Positions 26,691-39,855 of a stretch of 64,000 bases of DNA are shown here, in pieces. Position 1 is the stretch's first letter. Each line of letters opens with the position of its first letter. Origin of the DNA: Unio delphinus (Eukaryota; Mollusca; Bivalvia; Unionida; Unionidae). Below the pieces are notes generated by a model. It saw nothing but the letters and a program-made list of their open reading frames with translations, did not search any database and was not told where the DNA came from. The translations under genes were made by a program, and so were the position numbers. The DNA is taken from positions 731,501 to 795,500 of the forward strand of contig JAQISU010000026.1 in assembly GCA_029339505.1 (NCBI GenBank). Direction: 5' to 3'.

Positions 26691-27234
26691 CTGAAAAGTA
26701 AATAAGTGTTCTACTAAACTTTGTATCTCACCTTAGTATGTGCAATGATTTTCCCTGATATCTGACTTGTACACAGTAATATAAATGGTGATACTACTGA
26801 CACTGGGGAGTGATAGCTATGTATTGATATACTTGTACGGTTAGGGGTCGTTGTTACGGCTATTGGATTTAATTAATTTATTTTTTATTGTTAAATCCAA
26901 ATTTGTCATTTGGGGTTTGATATTCCTTACTTGGGTTTTTTTTTTCTGGAAAATTCTGACTGACCTGGGTTCTAGTTGTAAACAGGCTGACCTTGGCTTG
27001 GTTACCTCTTTATCTGACCTTGCTTCAGATTGATAAACAGGTCTTTAATACTATTGGTTAATTTCAAGGATAACTTTTATTTTTAGTTCTTGGGGTGTAG
27101 GACATATCTAGAATACGTGACTTGCTAGAAAGATCATGTGATCACTTGTTTACTTAAGAAAAACAAGTTATATAAACTTGTTTGGGATAGAACAATTCAG
27201 TAGAATTTTGGGCTTTAAAATTAACAGTTGTGTA

Positions 27235-28722
27235 CCGTATTTTCGCGCATATATCCCGCGGGTTATACCAGATTTTACAAACCCCGCAGGGGGGATGCGG
27301 GTTATATAAGGGTGCGGGCTATATCACAATTTTTTTTACACATAATGATATTTCAACATATTGTTTGAAAAACGTAACTACATAACATATATTGTTCTAG
27401 TTTTGTTTTGCTAGGGTTGGATATTATGGCTACTACGGTGACTTTACAACAACTTACGGTATCGGGACCAAATCAACATTTCGGGATAAAAACTTAAAAT
27501 TTCGTATCCGTCACGTTTTCATAATCAATATTTTCTGTTTTCAATCGAAATAACTACAGTACCTAATTTTACCGCTGGGCCACGATCCACTGCTTCAGGT
27601 CAGCTTCAAGGTGAGGCCACTTTGCTTTAGGTCCGCGACGAGCACGTTCTCGTGGATTCATCTTCTCCAACGTTCCTTTTTCTTTTCTCCAACCTCGGAT
27701 TACACTCTCATCAATATCAAATTTTGTGCCTGTGGCTCTATTGCCATGCACTTCAGCATACGCAATGGCAGTTAGCTTGAAGTCGGCTGTGTAAGACTTT
27801 CGTTTCGGCATTTTTTAAATTAAACAGAAAGAAATTATTTAAACTCGAATCTACACTTCACAAGAATACAAGATTATTTAAAAATGTCCGTGTTTATGTA
27901 GCCTGTAGTTGAGGCACAGCTCCTACGCACACAAGCACTGTGTACCGTGTTTTTTCTGACTTTTATTGAGCAAAGGTCGTCGGCTTACTTTGATGATGGC
28001 GCCGCTAAAGGCTCCAGTTGAAGGGTGAAACAAATACCTGTTTGTTATAGCTGCGGCAACTTCAGATAATTGTAGAACATTGAAACAGATTTGTTTTATT
28101 TGTTTAGTATATATCAGTGCTTCAAAGGTAATCAGTTCTCTTTGAAGTGTCAGCAAACGTATTTTTTCTTCTTCCATCTGGTATTTGTTTTTAAATTAGT
28201 GTCATCTGCTTGACTGTACTCATTTTACGTTTCCGCCTTCTGCGGATTCGGATTTTGACTAGTCAGTTGCATAAAGTAATAAGGCCAGATATCATCATTA
28301 GCGGATTATGATATAACAGTGCACTGTTAGTGTGGTTTGCCAGTATGAGACAAGGACTTGTTATTTTAACAATATATTCCAGTACATTGTTTCCTGTCAT
28401 GGTGCCTTTGATTTTCTCTACTCCAAACGCAAGACTGTATATACGGTTTTTATCAGCCAAAATTGGTGTCGCCACAAATATCACCAGATGGTATATTTTG
28501 TCACCAAAACGGAAAACAGAATCGCAGTTTGCTACATCAGCGAAGCCCCGTGATCCTGTAATTGATTTCATTTCCGATTGTAGCTGTATAAATATATCTA
28601 TGGTTGCGGGTTATACAAAGGTGCGGGTTATGCCAACAATTTTTTACACAAACCCCAAAACCCGCGGGCTATATGAGGGTGCGGATTATCTGCGTGTGCG
28701 GGATATATGCGCGAAAATACGG
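27235..28722 (-). mobile_element. Tigger-like DNA transposon derivative, about 1.49 kb
   Basis: The ends carry CCGTATTTTCGCGCATATAT (27,235-) and its complement (to 28,722), flanked on both sides by TA. The subterminal regions are rich in GCGGGTTATA repeats in inverted orientation (27,260-27,335 and 28,600-28,700). Only the N-terminal DNA-binding part of a transposase survives inside (27,569-27,811, minus). The 28,263-28,600 interval is open on both strands but not recognised. The sharp ends and TA duplication make this a well-defined insertion. Confidence 0.85.
27569..27811 (-). pseudogene. N-terminal HTH domain of a pogo/Tigger-type transposase
   Basis: The 80-residue product starts MPKRKSYTADFKLTAIAYAE and contains GNRATGTKFDIDESVIRGWR, the helix-turn-helix typical of the N-terminus of pogo/Tigger transposases and related proteins, then a KAKWPHLEADLKQWI block where the second DNA-binding helix set begins. 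It stops there. The catalytic DDE domain is absent from the element, so it cannot transpose on its own. The retained domain could still bind the element ends if expressed. Confidence 0.7.
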
Positions 28723-28724
28723 TA

Positions 28725-29136
28725 ATTCATGTTTGAGTGTTAATATTAATTATTTTGTTCTGGACTTTGTGTCAATTTATTGAAGAGAGAGGATTTATTA
28801 TCTATTTGGAGGAGAAAACATGTGCTCATAATTCATTTGGATGATAATTAAACAAGAACTGCATCACGTGACATTGTCAACCATTTTGGATTACATCGTC
28901 AAGATTCGAACCTGGAACTATTTGAACATTTATTTATCAGGACTCTTGCAATTCCATTAGTGGATTATTTTTGTGAATTCTATATTGGATTAATGTTGGA
29001 TTTGATTCTCTAAAACTGTAAGTTTATTTATTTTATGAAAATAATTGTACTTAATAAATTCATTGTTCAAGTTATACAAGCTTGTTAGTTTTCACTCTTT
29101 CTGTGTTGCTGCTTATTCGAGCCTAAGCACGTAACA
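28725..29136. other. intron sequence between two DNA transposons
   Basis: No feature recognised in about 410 bp. Confidence 0.5.
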
Positions 29137-29881
29137 GTCATCCATTTAGTATGTACGCAAAAATAAGGCAAAACTTGACCCCTCCCCCCCCCCCCCCCGT
29201 ACGCATGCATACTTTTTACACACACACCCCTATGCGTACATACATATGAATGACCCACCCCACCCACTCGTATAGAACTTCCAATATTTCATCCAGGCAG
29301 AAATGACACAGGATTAATTATATTCAAATGTTTAATGAAACAGAGTAAAACAGACAGTCCTCAGCTGCTGTATATATAAAAGAAATAAGTTGCATGTTAT
29401 TAAACTTTTAAAAAGTTCGCCAGTGTCTGCTAAAGGTCAGACAAACGCCAACTGAACCCAGTCAAACAGGTTACGTATAACAGGAATTTCAGCAACAAGC
29501 TTAACGTCAGGCTGAATCATAACAGCATTTGCTGCACTATGCTGGGCCGCTGTCTCAATATCCACAGCCTCGCTGACGTCATCATCCAGGTTTTGATTCA
29601 AGTTCTCACTGTCGGTAGACTCAGTAGTGTGAACGCTTTGGTGTCGTCTTATACTGGCCTGCGACGAGTGATACACGCCGCACACAGGACATGTGCGCTT
29701 GATAATTTCAGATTGTGCAAGTGACGGACAATGCAGATCAAATGACGCATTAAAAGGAATTTTGGATCCAAAAGCTAGCCGCTGTGCAAGTACATTGTCA
29801 GTAGACCCCCCCCCCCATACACAAGCAAGTGTACGCATTTGGGTTACCCCCCCCCCCATGCGTACGTACTAAATGGACGAC
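29137..29881 (-). mobile_element. inverted-repeat DNA transposon fragment, about 745 bp
   Basis: The ends match as inverted repeats: CATCCATTTAGTATGTACGC (29,139-) against GTCCATTTAGTACGTACGCA read from 29,878 on the minus strand, both followed by poly-C/poly-G tracts. Inside is the C-terminal part of a zinc-finger-containing transposase on the minus strand. It is probably an internally deleted element. The superfamily is not assigned. Confidence 0.65.
29437..29859 (-). pseudogene. transposase C-terminal fragment with C2H2 zinc finger
   Basis: The minus-strand ORF contains a CPVCGVYHSSQASIRRHQSV zinc finger followed by H, preceded by DLHCPSLAQSEIIKRT, and then an acidic tail. This layout occurs at the C-terminus of several invertebrate transposase-like proteins. 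The first 20 codons are low-complexity (terminal-repeat sequence) and probably not coding. No upstream catalytic domain remains. Confidence 0.5.
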
Positions 29882-29984
29882 CCCTTAAGACAAAAACCAA
29901 TGCTTGCATGCATAGACTTCCTTTAGCACTCATTGTCACCTTAAAAGTTACACATTTTATAACCTGGGAAGTGTAAGTCCTATA

Positions 29985-30990
29985 TGCATTTGATTTACAG
30001 GGTTCAGGTTTTTATACCCTTGGAAGATGAAGTGCCCACAGCTATGTGGTTTACAGGGTTCAGGTCTTGATACCCTTGGAAGATGAAGTGCACACAGCTA
30101 TGTGGTTTACAGGGTTCAAATGTTTATACAATTGGAAGATGAAGTGCCCTCAGCTATGTGGTTTACAGGGTTCAAATGTTTATACAATTGCAAGATGAAG
30201 TGCCCACAACTATGTGATTTACAGGGTTCAAGTGTTTATACCCTTGGAAGATCAAGTGCCCATAGCTATGTGGTTTACAGGGTTCAAATGTTTATACAAT
30301 TGGAAGATGAAGTGCCCACAGCTATGTGATTTATAGGGTTCAGATCTTTAAACCCTTGTAAGATCAAGTGCCCACAGCTATGTGGTTTACAGGGTTCAAG
30401 TGTTTATACCCTTAGAAGATGAAGTGCTCACAGCTATGTGATTTACAGGGTTCAAATATTTATACAATTGAAAGATGAAGTGCCCACAGCTATGTGGTTT
30501 ACAGGGTTCAAGTGTTTATACAATTGGAAGATGAAGTGCCCACAACTATGTTTATAGGGTTCAGGTCTTTAAACCCTTGGAAGATCAAGTGCCCACAGCT
30601 AAGGGGTTTACAGGGTTCATGTGTTTATGCCCTGGGATGGTGAAGTCCCCATAACTATAAGATTTACAGTATTCATGTGTTTATAACTTGGGAGGATGAA
30701 GTCCCCATGAGTATAATATTTACAGGATTCATGTGTTTATACCTTGGGAAGGTGAAGTCCCCATAACTATAAAATTTATAGTATTCATGTGTTTATACCT
30801 TGGGAAGATGAAGTCCCCATATGTGTTTATACCTTGGGAAGGTGAAGTCCCCATAAATATAAGATTTACAGTATTCCTGTGTTTATACCTTGGGAAGGTG
30901 AAATCCCCATAACTATAAGATTTACAGGGTTCATGTGTTTATACCCTGGGAAGGTGAAGTCCCCATAACTATAAGATTTACAGGGTTCAT
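29985..30990. repeat. about 55-bp minisatellite, about 18 units in two subtypes
   Basis: The unit contains TTACAGGGTTCAAATGTTTA then TACAATTGGAAGATGAAGTG then CCCACAGCTATGTGG. From about 30,600 the units change to a second subtype (ACCTTGGGAAGGTGAAGTCC then CCATAACTATAAGA), so the array consists of two diverged domains. Confidence 0.92.
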
Positions 30991-32873
30991 GTATGCAAAA
31001 ATCGGATAATTGATATCTGAACAACATGCATGGCAAAAGGTACAGTGTCTCACTCATCAGTTTGCTAATTTATGTATTCAGACTTTATACAACTGAAATA
31101 GGTCTCTATTTCATAGATGAAGAGGAAGTTAAATTTGATAATTCTTTCCTAATTGTTTGGACTTGTATAATGTTACTGGTTATGATAATAACATATGAAA
31201 ACAAGCTTAGGTCTTTGTTTAGGGATATATGCTAGCTGATCATTTTGGATCAATTTAAATTCATACTTTGCACAGATGATATGTATTTAAAGCGCTTGGG
31301 GTTTTGTTTCAGGTCTATTTACATTTCCTATGACATACTACAAAGGTCCATTTAGCCTATCTATTGCATGTGGTTTTCTATGTGTTCTTTGCTTTTCAGG
31401 ATTATTTGTTACAAAACTTCAGGTTTCATGAAAAAGCAATACAAATTTTGTAAAATGAAATATTACTATAATAATCTGGAAATCTGAAATGATTTTATTC
31501 TAATTTGCTATTTCCACATTTTAGCATGCCTGAATAACTTGTGAATCCATTTATGAAGTGGTGCTAGGTGTGGATCTCATTTGATTCTTATAGAACAGGC
31601 CAAACTATGGCTACATTTGTCTCAAACATTAAAAAGTCATGACCATACCCATCATAAAAGATTTTTTGGGGGGGGGATGTGGGTCTAGTCTTTCAGGATA
31701 AAGTATATGCCAACCGTGTTTGCCGCCAGTACACATTGCATGGTGTTGTACATTACTGTCATGTGGCATACACAAAGTAGCGGGATTTAAAACATCTAGG
31801 TTAATGCACTTGTAATGGAAAATATGATTTTGCTTTTCTTTAGAATAATACTGCATGACCTTTGGGAAAGCAGGATTATTCTTAGAAAATAAATTCATAT
31901 TTTCACACATAAATGCAGTAACGTTATTATTCTATACTCATTTTGTTATTCTACCTATGGCTTAATCTTTAAAAAAAAATACAATACAAAAAACAAAGTA
32001 ATTAAACTTATGCTGTGTTCCAAAATAAATACACATCCATCAATACACAATAACAATAATAATATGCACATAGCACCGCCCAGCAAGCTTTGAAATTCGT
32101 CGCATGCTTGACATTAGTTTAAAAAAGGCTACCTTTAAGTGGCAATGAATGGAGAACAAAGTAAAGTGACATCCCCTGGGTAGTGATGCACTAAACTGGA
32201 CAAAATCTACATTTATCGCCTTATGCCACCATGTGGGTTAGGCTGATCTATGAGAGTATACATATACTTATATACTATGAAGTGGGCACTAAGACTAGAT
32301 TAATAAACAAAACTTAACTGCATGTATCCAACCACACATATTTCAATTCAGCTATGGTAATGTGAGGAGACAGCAAGAAGTGCAGGTTATGTAAAAAGTG
32401 CCTAATTGAAGCACCAGTTTTTTTCCAAGGGGAGATTACTCTAACTGCCACCTAAGTAAGCAAATAACTAATGTTTTAATGTAATAAAGTTTTAACCTGG
32501 GAGGGATATATTTGTGAGGTAGTACTTTTTCGCCCCCATCTCCTAAAGTATTATGATCTGGTAATGTATTTTATTAAGAAATTGTATCCTGACAGAATCT
32601 CTTCATTTGTCTTTCAGTGTAATGAATCTAGTCATTACATTTTTATTTATCAATCTTTGTTCTATATTGGTGCTCTCTTTTCTTCAAAATGCTATCAGCA
32701 TTTAACTGGCATTGAATCTGCATTCATTCTTCATTCTGTTTATTTTTGTCCTTTATTTGCTCTGCACTAAATTTTTTTTTTTACTAGTAGTACTATCTTT
32801 TTCTGGGCTTATAACTGGCAACTAAAATTGGACCTCTGAATATCATTTTTTTTGTATACTGTATATAACATAC
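30991..32873. other. PMS2 intronic sequence, no gene recognised
   Basis: A poly-G/poly-C run lies near 31,667. Open frames of 60-93 codons carry no domain. Confidence 0.5.
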
Positions 32874-32952
32874 CTGCTTTGGTCCAAACAAATTTGAAAT
32901 ATTTTCTCTGACTGAAATATTCCCATTTGTTGAAAGCACAGTAGTCTTCTTC
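32874..32952 (-). CDS. PMS2: PMS2 exon (3' part of human exon 6 equivalent)
   Basis: The minus strand reads KKTTVLSTNGNISVRENISN then LFGPKQ, matching the [20 protein letters not shown] region. The acceptor is TTTTCTTCAG and the donor GTATGT. Its single leading nucleotide completes the split codon from the exon at 33,433-33,602. In vertebrates this belongs to one exon, so an extra intron is present here. Confidence 0.9.
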
Positions 32953-33432
32953 CTGAAGAAAAGAAAAATTAAGTGCAATAAAAACCTTAAAAGACATAGA
33001 AACAGTTAAAATTTTAAATTAAAGAATTGACATGGGACATCCAACTTTAATTTATTCCCCTTGTTTTGATTTATAATTTCAATGGTTTTTACCAATGAAA
33101 TAAGAATTTAAAAAATACTTTCAATTTTAGATTTTTTTTATTCTGTTCACTAAGACAGCACAGGCATTGAATATGTAATAGTAAACTAAAACTTTTAAAA
33201 AAATAATATTTGACTTTACTTCACAAAGAACTTAACAAAGTCTCCTCCTTTCTCCTCACCCATTTTCAGTCATTTTTTTTTTTGTTGGTAAAAATAACAT
33301 TATTCTTAACAGACAGTGATAAATTAAAAACCAGTCATATGTATTCATTGGTGGAAAAGTCTACTAAATATCAAGTTGCAGCATGATAAAAGGTAATGAA
33401 TGGTTCATTTTCAAACTGATTTTTTATCTCAC

Positions 33433-33602
33433 CCTTTCCCTGTCTGGTTGGTGCAAGATAGACGCACTCCAATGCTGACAATGGCATATGCGTTGAGGAC
33501 TTGGGCCATCTTAGCAAACTCTTTTTTTAGGTTCCGATGAAACTCCTTGTGTCGCACAGGCAGAGTGTAGAATAAGTTCTGTACTGTGACTGTTGTTCCA
33601 AC
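33433..33602 (-). CDS. PMS2: PMS2 exon with motif GTTV and LPVRHKEF
   Basis: The minus strand reads [20 protein letters not shown] and continues [20 protein letters not shown], matching human [20 protein letters not shown]. The GTxVxVxxLFxxxPxR motif is GHKL-ATPase motif IV of MutL proteins, part of the nucleotide pocket. The acceptor is TTCTGTAG and the donor GTGAGA. It joins in phase 0 to the preceding exon (37,107-37,209). Confidence 0.95.
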
Positions 33603-34535
33603 CTACAGAATTAATTGTAAAAGAAACTTATTAACAAGTAAATGTTTCATCTTTATCACAGTATAAATGTAATATAATATAATCTAGCTGGATCTGCTCA
33701 AACTCCCTGTGTCACACAGTTCTGATCAGTAACTATTTTTCCATTCAGTAAAATAAATACAGTTGATGACTGCAATACAAAACAACAATGTCATATTGGA
33801 AGTCATAACATAACATGGTTGACTCAGATAAAATTTGTGCAAAGTCAGTAATTGCTCCGTGACTTTCACACACAATTAGCATTCATCGTCTGGCACTTAA
33901 TTAAATGAGAATCGTTTCAACAAATGTTGTGTGTGATAAATAACTTTCAAAACAGTCATCTTCATCATTGGCACAATGGCAGAGATTGTGTGCAATGATA
34001 ATAGATGTAGTTGTATTCATTAGAACTAAATGTAATAACAGAGATAATACCACTGAATACAAGATGTATACCTCTGTGCAATTTTACCATGTGCTGTCGG
34101 TAAAATGCTTTCGATAACCAGATAGTCAAATAAAGCGTCTCATGGCTCAATTTCAAAATGTCACTTAGTAAGTGCCTGATTCTGGCAGCTCATTAATCTG
34201 ATTAGCCGCCTTATTTATATTCTCCACAATTTTCATAAAATCCAGTACATTAGTTTAGATCCACCACTTATGCTATATACTAACATAGACATAAACATAA
34301 AGTATGTTTTATCTTCTGGAAATATTTGCATTTCAATGAACTAATTGTAATTTTAGTGCAAGTGACTTTGTTTAGGCTTTCTTTCTTCTGAATGTAATGA
34401 TCTCCAGGATATTTTAATAATGTTCTAACAGACTACAATGGGATGTAAAAACAGAATCTAGCTGAACTAGTGTCATAATAACAAGAAATCAAAAGCTAAA
34501 TGATCAGACTAAGTTATTTAATATTGATAAAAGTA
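33603..34535. other. PMS2 intronic sequence
   Basis: No feature recognised. Confidence 0.5.
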
Positions 34536-36051
34536 CAGTAACACCTGATATGAGAGACCAGCCCTTTAGCCAACAAAAAGTGGTCTCTCACAGGTCGTCT
34601 CTCACAGAAGGTTTGTACAAAAAGACCAGTTTCCAAGGTCCAGTTTTAGAACACTTTCATGAAAAATAACCACAATCACTGTATATATATTCTATTCTTT
34701 ATTAATAGTTCTTCTTAAAATATTTTATGCATTCATCTAAAAACAAAATTATATAGCAATAAAGATATATTTCTATCATTAAACATGAAATCACATTTAC
34801 ATTTGATGATCACATATTTTAGCGTATGAAATCATTTCTGAATTACACCTTTTCATTTGTAACAACCTAAATTTGTTTTACCAATGTTTAAACCAAATTT
34901 TTGCTAGTGGTCTGCTCTTTTTCACTTCTTTCAGTTACAATAAATATTTTCTCGAGCCTTAAAATTTGTCTCATTTTAGTTGTTATTAAGGTTCTAGGTG
35001 TTAAAGTTATTAGTGCCCAGTTGTAATACTGAATTAGACAGTTTTGACTGGACTGTGGGAAAATATAAAAAAATCTATACATATGCATGGCATATCTAAC
35101 AATTAATGAAATAAAAAAACAATTATCTCATCCGGAAACAGAACCATTGACTCAGTGACGATAGTCAACAGATTCATACAAAGATGATATACAGGGATTA
35201 ACTCTGTAAGCAAAGTGTGAAACCCAGTCGTACCAACTTGAATAGACGACAAGTTTGTGATTGGGATGTAATCACCTATTATCGGGGGGAAAATCAACAA
35301 ACATCACAAGTCTTGATTCTCAATTCTCTCTTGCTGGTTTAATAGACAATGACTTTATTAACCCCCTGCAATATGGATTCACTCTAAAGACAAATAATAT
35401 ATGTGACCACTATGTCAACTTAGGCAGTACAATGGCAATCTGTGACATGTACATTATACTGGTTTACAAACTTTAGCGGTCATTGCAACAATTGATTACA
35501 TACAGGTCAGTGGTGTCTGTTCTAGCGATACAGTCGTTGAAACGGATGCTCAATTCTGTGATAAGGCTGGGAAGCAGGTTAAGTGTGGAAATAATTAGTC
35601 TGGTCCCATGCTTTTTATGCTCCCTGCGTTGCTCACCCCTATATGAATAGTGGAGAACAACGCAGGGAGAATACAAAGCATTAAACCAGGCTAGGAAATA
35701 ATCTATATATACTTTAGTCTGGTTTATGACAAAAACTATAAAACCCTATGAGCACAGCTGACAAAAAGTAGCCAGACTATTTTTTAAAATTATTTTAGAA
35801 TGGTATAAGTGGTCATTTTTACAGGAATTAAATAAAGGTCAGTAGAGTTTATCCTCGTTTTTGTGATGCTGTTGTTCATAGCTGTGTCAAAATGCATATT
35901 TTGCCAAGATATCGCGATTATTGGTCACGTTCAGCAGGTGGTCATTCATTGCAGAGTGCTTATATTACAAAATTAATCCCTGCATTACAATTGTGGTCGG
36001 AAATTACAGGTGGTCCCTCATAACAGAGGTACCTCATAACAGGTTTTACTG
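34536..36051. mobile_element. candidate DNA transposon with CAGTAANACCTG ends
   Basis: The left end CAGTAACACCTGATATGAGA (34,536-) and the right end, read on the minus strand from 36,051 as CAGTAAAACCTGTTATGAGG, form an imperfect inverted repeat. A TA precedes the left end; the matching right TA is not seen. GGTCTCTCA / GGTCCCTCA motifs repeat inside both ends. No transposase is recognised. Confidence 0.45.
35598..35691. repeat. long imperfect palindrome (hairpin)
   Basis: The left arm contains CTCCCTGCGTTG (about 35,620) and the right arm CAACGCAGGGAG (about 35,658). The flanking bases GTCTGGTNNNATGCTTT and its complement also pair, giving arms of about 37 bp around an 18-nt loop. Confidence 0.8.
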
Positions 36052-36132
36052 AAACAGGTTTCATTTGACTCACTGCCAATCATATATGCATGATTTGACA
36101 TGCTTGCTCATTTTTAGCAGAGGATCTAGGTT

Positions 36133-36314
36133 TTGCGGGTATAATGCCATTTTTCAGCACATGATAAGCTATACATGGTTGCCAGTATAACTGGTGGAGA
36201 AGGAACTTGGGAAAACTATGCAAGAACCAATGACCCATGGGCAGTTATTGGCAAGTTTTCTCACATGCCCAAATTTGCAAAAGCCTGAGACTCAAACCCA
36301 TGTCAAATGTACTG
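36133..36314 (-). mobile_element. tRNA-derived SINE, family B (copy 2, diverged)
   Basis: It aligns with the copy at 25,103-25,333 through the shared body: ATTTTTCAGCACATGATA, CTATACATGGTNGCCAGTAT, GGTGGAGAAGGAAC and the B-box complement GACTCAAACCCA. It is more diverged and lacks part of the head. Confidence 0.65.
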
Positions 36315-37106
36315 CAGAAGCTATGATTGAGAACTCCCTTGATAACACACAACGGGGTACAAAAATATAGACCATACTATAAATAAGGGTGTGAGACCAA
36401 GGTACCTCCAAGAAATAAGTGATCTATCCCTGCTGGACATTGAGCAAACTGCAGGAAGCAGGGGTAAATGTGCTGTTTAATGGATGGAAACTCATTTTAT
36501 AATCATGTTGATAATACTTGTCAATAAAATACTTTTCTAATAAATTTGTTTTATATTCTTTATAAATTATGTTTATTTTGAAGATGCCCAACATCTGAAA
36601 TATCATTAACATTATTCCATGTACACAAGAACATTTGTGTATTTCATCATTGCTTTTTGTTGTAGTTGATTAGTCTGGTTTCCTGCTTCATTAATGGCTA
36701 TGAAATCAGTAGCAAAGAATTTAAAAAACAAAGACTAAACTGCTGATAGACTACAAAACAAGATTCCTTTTTCCAAAAGCCAGCAATATTTCGGGAAATA
36801 ATCATCTATGTCAAAACTAAATTTTTGTAGTGCTTAGTTAGTAACAATATGAACCATGATTTCATTGTAAATATTAATGACACTTCTCCCAATCTCAAAG
36901 AGCCTATTCAATGAGCACTGTCAAATTTCATCTAGGTCTCCCTAATTTATAGATCTATACCAAATTTTGTTAAATCCATTACAAAAGTAACTGAGCAGGA
37001 ATAACGTTACCAACCAATATGATTTGACATTATATGATGGGATGGATAAACATGGATAATACCCTATGCCCTATCCACAGATATTGCTGGGGCATGAAAA
37101 ATTTAC
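36315..37106. other. PMS2 intronic sequence
   Basis: Nothing recognised. Confidence 0.5.
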
Positions 37107-37209
37107 CTGTCTAGCTTGAGGTGATCTGTTGATAATTTTGCCATGATTATCAAACTCCAGTCTCGTCCCAACCTGGTTACTGCTATGTCTGGTGACAATG
37201 ACCATATCA
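37107..37209 (-). CDS. PMS2: PMS2 exon (5' part of human exon 5 equivalent)
   Basis: The minus strand reads DMVIVTRHSSNQVGTRLEFD then NHGKIINRSPQARQ, matching human [20 protein letters not shown]. The acceptor is TTTTTCAG and the donor GTAAAT. The first base completes the codon split from the exon at 41,936-42,038. It belongs to the MutL GHKL-ATPase domain. Confidence 0.93.
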
Positions 37210-39855
37210 CTGAAAAATAAAATTACAAGTACATGATCATCCCTGTAAAATTTATGAGGCATTCACCTCTTCAAAAGTTCAAACCTTATTTACTTTGAAT
37301 TTATTGCATCCCTAGTTAAAAATCACAACTCCATCATACATTTATTCACATGTGACCCCCCCCCCCCCCCCCCCCGGATCAAATTCCAAACTCTTTGTGC
37401 ACATCGACTGACCACCCATATTTATATAATCAAAAATGTCCCCAACCCCTAGTCAACCCCAACAAAGGATATAAAATGTTTCCAACCAGTACTCAACCTC
37501 AACAAAGGATATAAAATGTCTCCAACCAGTACTCAACCTCAACAAAGAATCAAACATTCTGAAACCACTGTGCATATCTACTGAACTCCGCAATCATATC
37601 CCTATATGTGCAGTTTTTCTATTAAATGATGTAGAGGTAGTTGTACTACATTTTGTATGTTCATGCAGGATCACTCAGTGCCCAAAGCTTCTTTAAGAAT
37701 GTGGGAAGAACAATTTCTTTGTGGATCTAAGATAGACCTTGCAGTGAAAAGAAAGAGGTAATCCAAAGAAAACTACCAATTCTGCATGAGTGATCATTTA
37801 TCCTTGCACATGTCTGAACTTGTGACTCAAACCAGGATTATAAAGGTGCAAAGAAAACAGGTTGACACTCCAGCATTCAGACCAGGCACTCTCACTTCTT
37901 AGAAAGATGTTAGATGGCTCTGTTTTATAGCTTAAAATCTCAAAAACGAACTAACACATAAAAGCACATTTATAAATAAATGTTTTTCTGATAATACTTA
38001 CTTGATAATATTAATATTATTATTTATTTTTTATTGATTCCTGCTGTTTTTCTGCCTCTATGTGATCACTGGGAGCATCCATCATGAACATGGAGAATAA
38101 AATGGGAGGGGGTTCAACAAATGAGATATGTCGACCCTCTGAAACTAACTGGAGCAACCTGTAAGTTACTGCATGCATCTCAAAATAGAAGCAGCATTGC
38201 AGAATGTCCATGGGCAGTAAGGAGGATAAGGAACTATTACTGAAAGGCTTGGGGAAGGAAAAAAACTTGTACTCCCTGTCTCTGAGAAGTAGTTGGATGC
38301 CTCTGCCTATTACACACATGGCCTCTACAAGGTGGTCTTGCCTGTGAATTGATGGTATAATTATGCTGGCATTTATATTCCCTTCTCTGGGATGCTCTTG
38401 GCAAAGGCATGTCGAGGAGGGATTCTGGACTAAGAGCTATAAGGGGCAGTTCCTGTGCCGCTTGTTTTTAAACTTTTTCAAGTCGTCCCCCAAACATGAG
38501 CAGTGAGCCAAAAGGGACTGCAATGAACTGCACCTTGAGTGACTACTGCAAAAAAAAAAGTCCCTTTTAACCAGGTATAAACTGCAGGTAGCAGTCTGAG
38601 CATTTGCCATCATGTGGTGAACTGCCATATTTGTCACCTAATGGCATCCAATGCCTTCCTGCCTTTACCACCAAGCTATAAATGACCAAGGATGCCAAGT
38701 CGAGAAAAGATGAAATTGAAATGATATCACTAACTAGTTTTAAATTGGCAGTCAAAACTTGTCTGTCCAAGTCATAAAAAGATGGCATGGTTATATTAAC
38801 AGCCAAAAAATCCTTACCTATTGCAGGAACTTCTGTGTGATAAATATTGGCATGTGTCTGATATCAGTTGGGTCAAAAAGTGGCTGGGAGCTGACTGGCT
38901 AAAAAAAGATGTCTTGCTGGTGCTTGGATCATACATCTTTTCAGAAAGGTGTCCAGAAATTTCAGAATAGTAAAAAAGTTGTGAGAGAAATCTGAATGAG
39001 TGATGTTAATCCATCTCTTTGACTTCCATGGAAGCTCTCATTTTGTAAGCTTTGTTCACCATTAAAGAATGAGGACATTTGACAGAAGACAGTATTTTAT
39101 AAATCTCTTTGATCACAACTTGGAAGCTAAATTAGGAATGGGTTCAGAATTCTCAAGTATGTCTCTGATCCATGAGAACTTCTGCTGGAGCATACTTCTT
39201 TGATGCCAGAGTCCAAGAGTACTACATACTACATGGTAGTGATAATGCTGTATCCTAGCTGTTGTTAGATATGACCTGCCTGTGGGAATGAACAAACAAG
39301 GCAGTCTAAGAAAAATGCAAACTGTACTTGTAGTTCTTGGTTGTTACTGGACTAAAACTGTGAGGGATAGTCTGGTGTGGTTCAATAATCTCTGTGGTCA
39401 GCTGGGTCAGTCATGTTGCCATATATGGAGAGCAATATCCACATGCCAAGGGTGAAATGGCATGAAATTACATGGGAACTGGCAATGGTTTTTTTATGGA
39501 GCATTTTAAGTCAATTAACAGGCAAATTTACCTGGCTGACATAACTTAAATCAGAATTACTTTGGCAACTGTTGTTTAATTAGGCATATAAGCAAAAGAA
39601 TGGAAGTTCCAAGTCCATTCAGTCATTGAATTATGGATGTCCCTGAGAAGTCAGGCATATAATATGCTGGGACACCTGTAAATAGAATTCCAGGTAAATC
39701 ATCGCTTAAACAGATGTGTCCTTTACTTATTTTGCAGATTTCAAAGCAAAATAATACAAAGTCTCTAATTCAGAATACAAACCAGACATTCACATATACC
39801 TAGTAAATATGATATACTGTGTACCAATCATGTTAGCACACCAACTAACCAGAGA
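37210..39855. other. PMS2 intron with poly-C tract and a short repeat
   Basis: A poly-C run of about 21 lies at 37,356-37,376. A CAACCTCAACAAAGGATATA-type repeat (about 48 bp, 3 units) follows at 37,440-37,555. Open frames at 38.0-39.3 kb on the minus strand have no recognised domain. Confidence 0.5.

Noticed and set aside
28263..28725. 102- and 131-codon overlapping ORFs as host genes
   Set aside because: They lie inside a TA-flanked transposon, overlap each other on opposite strands and show no recognisable domain.
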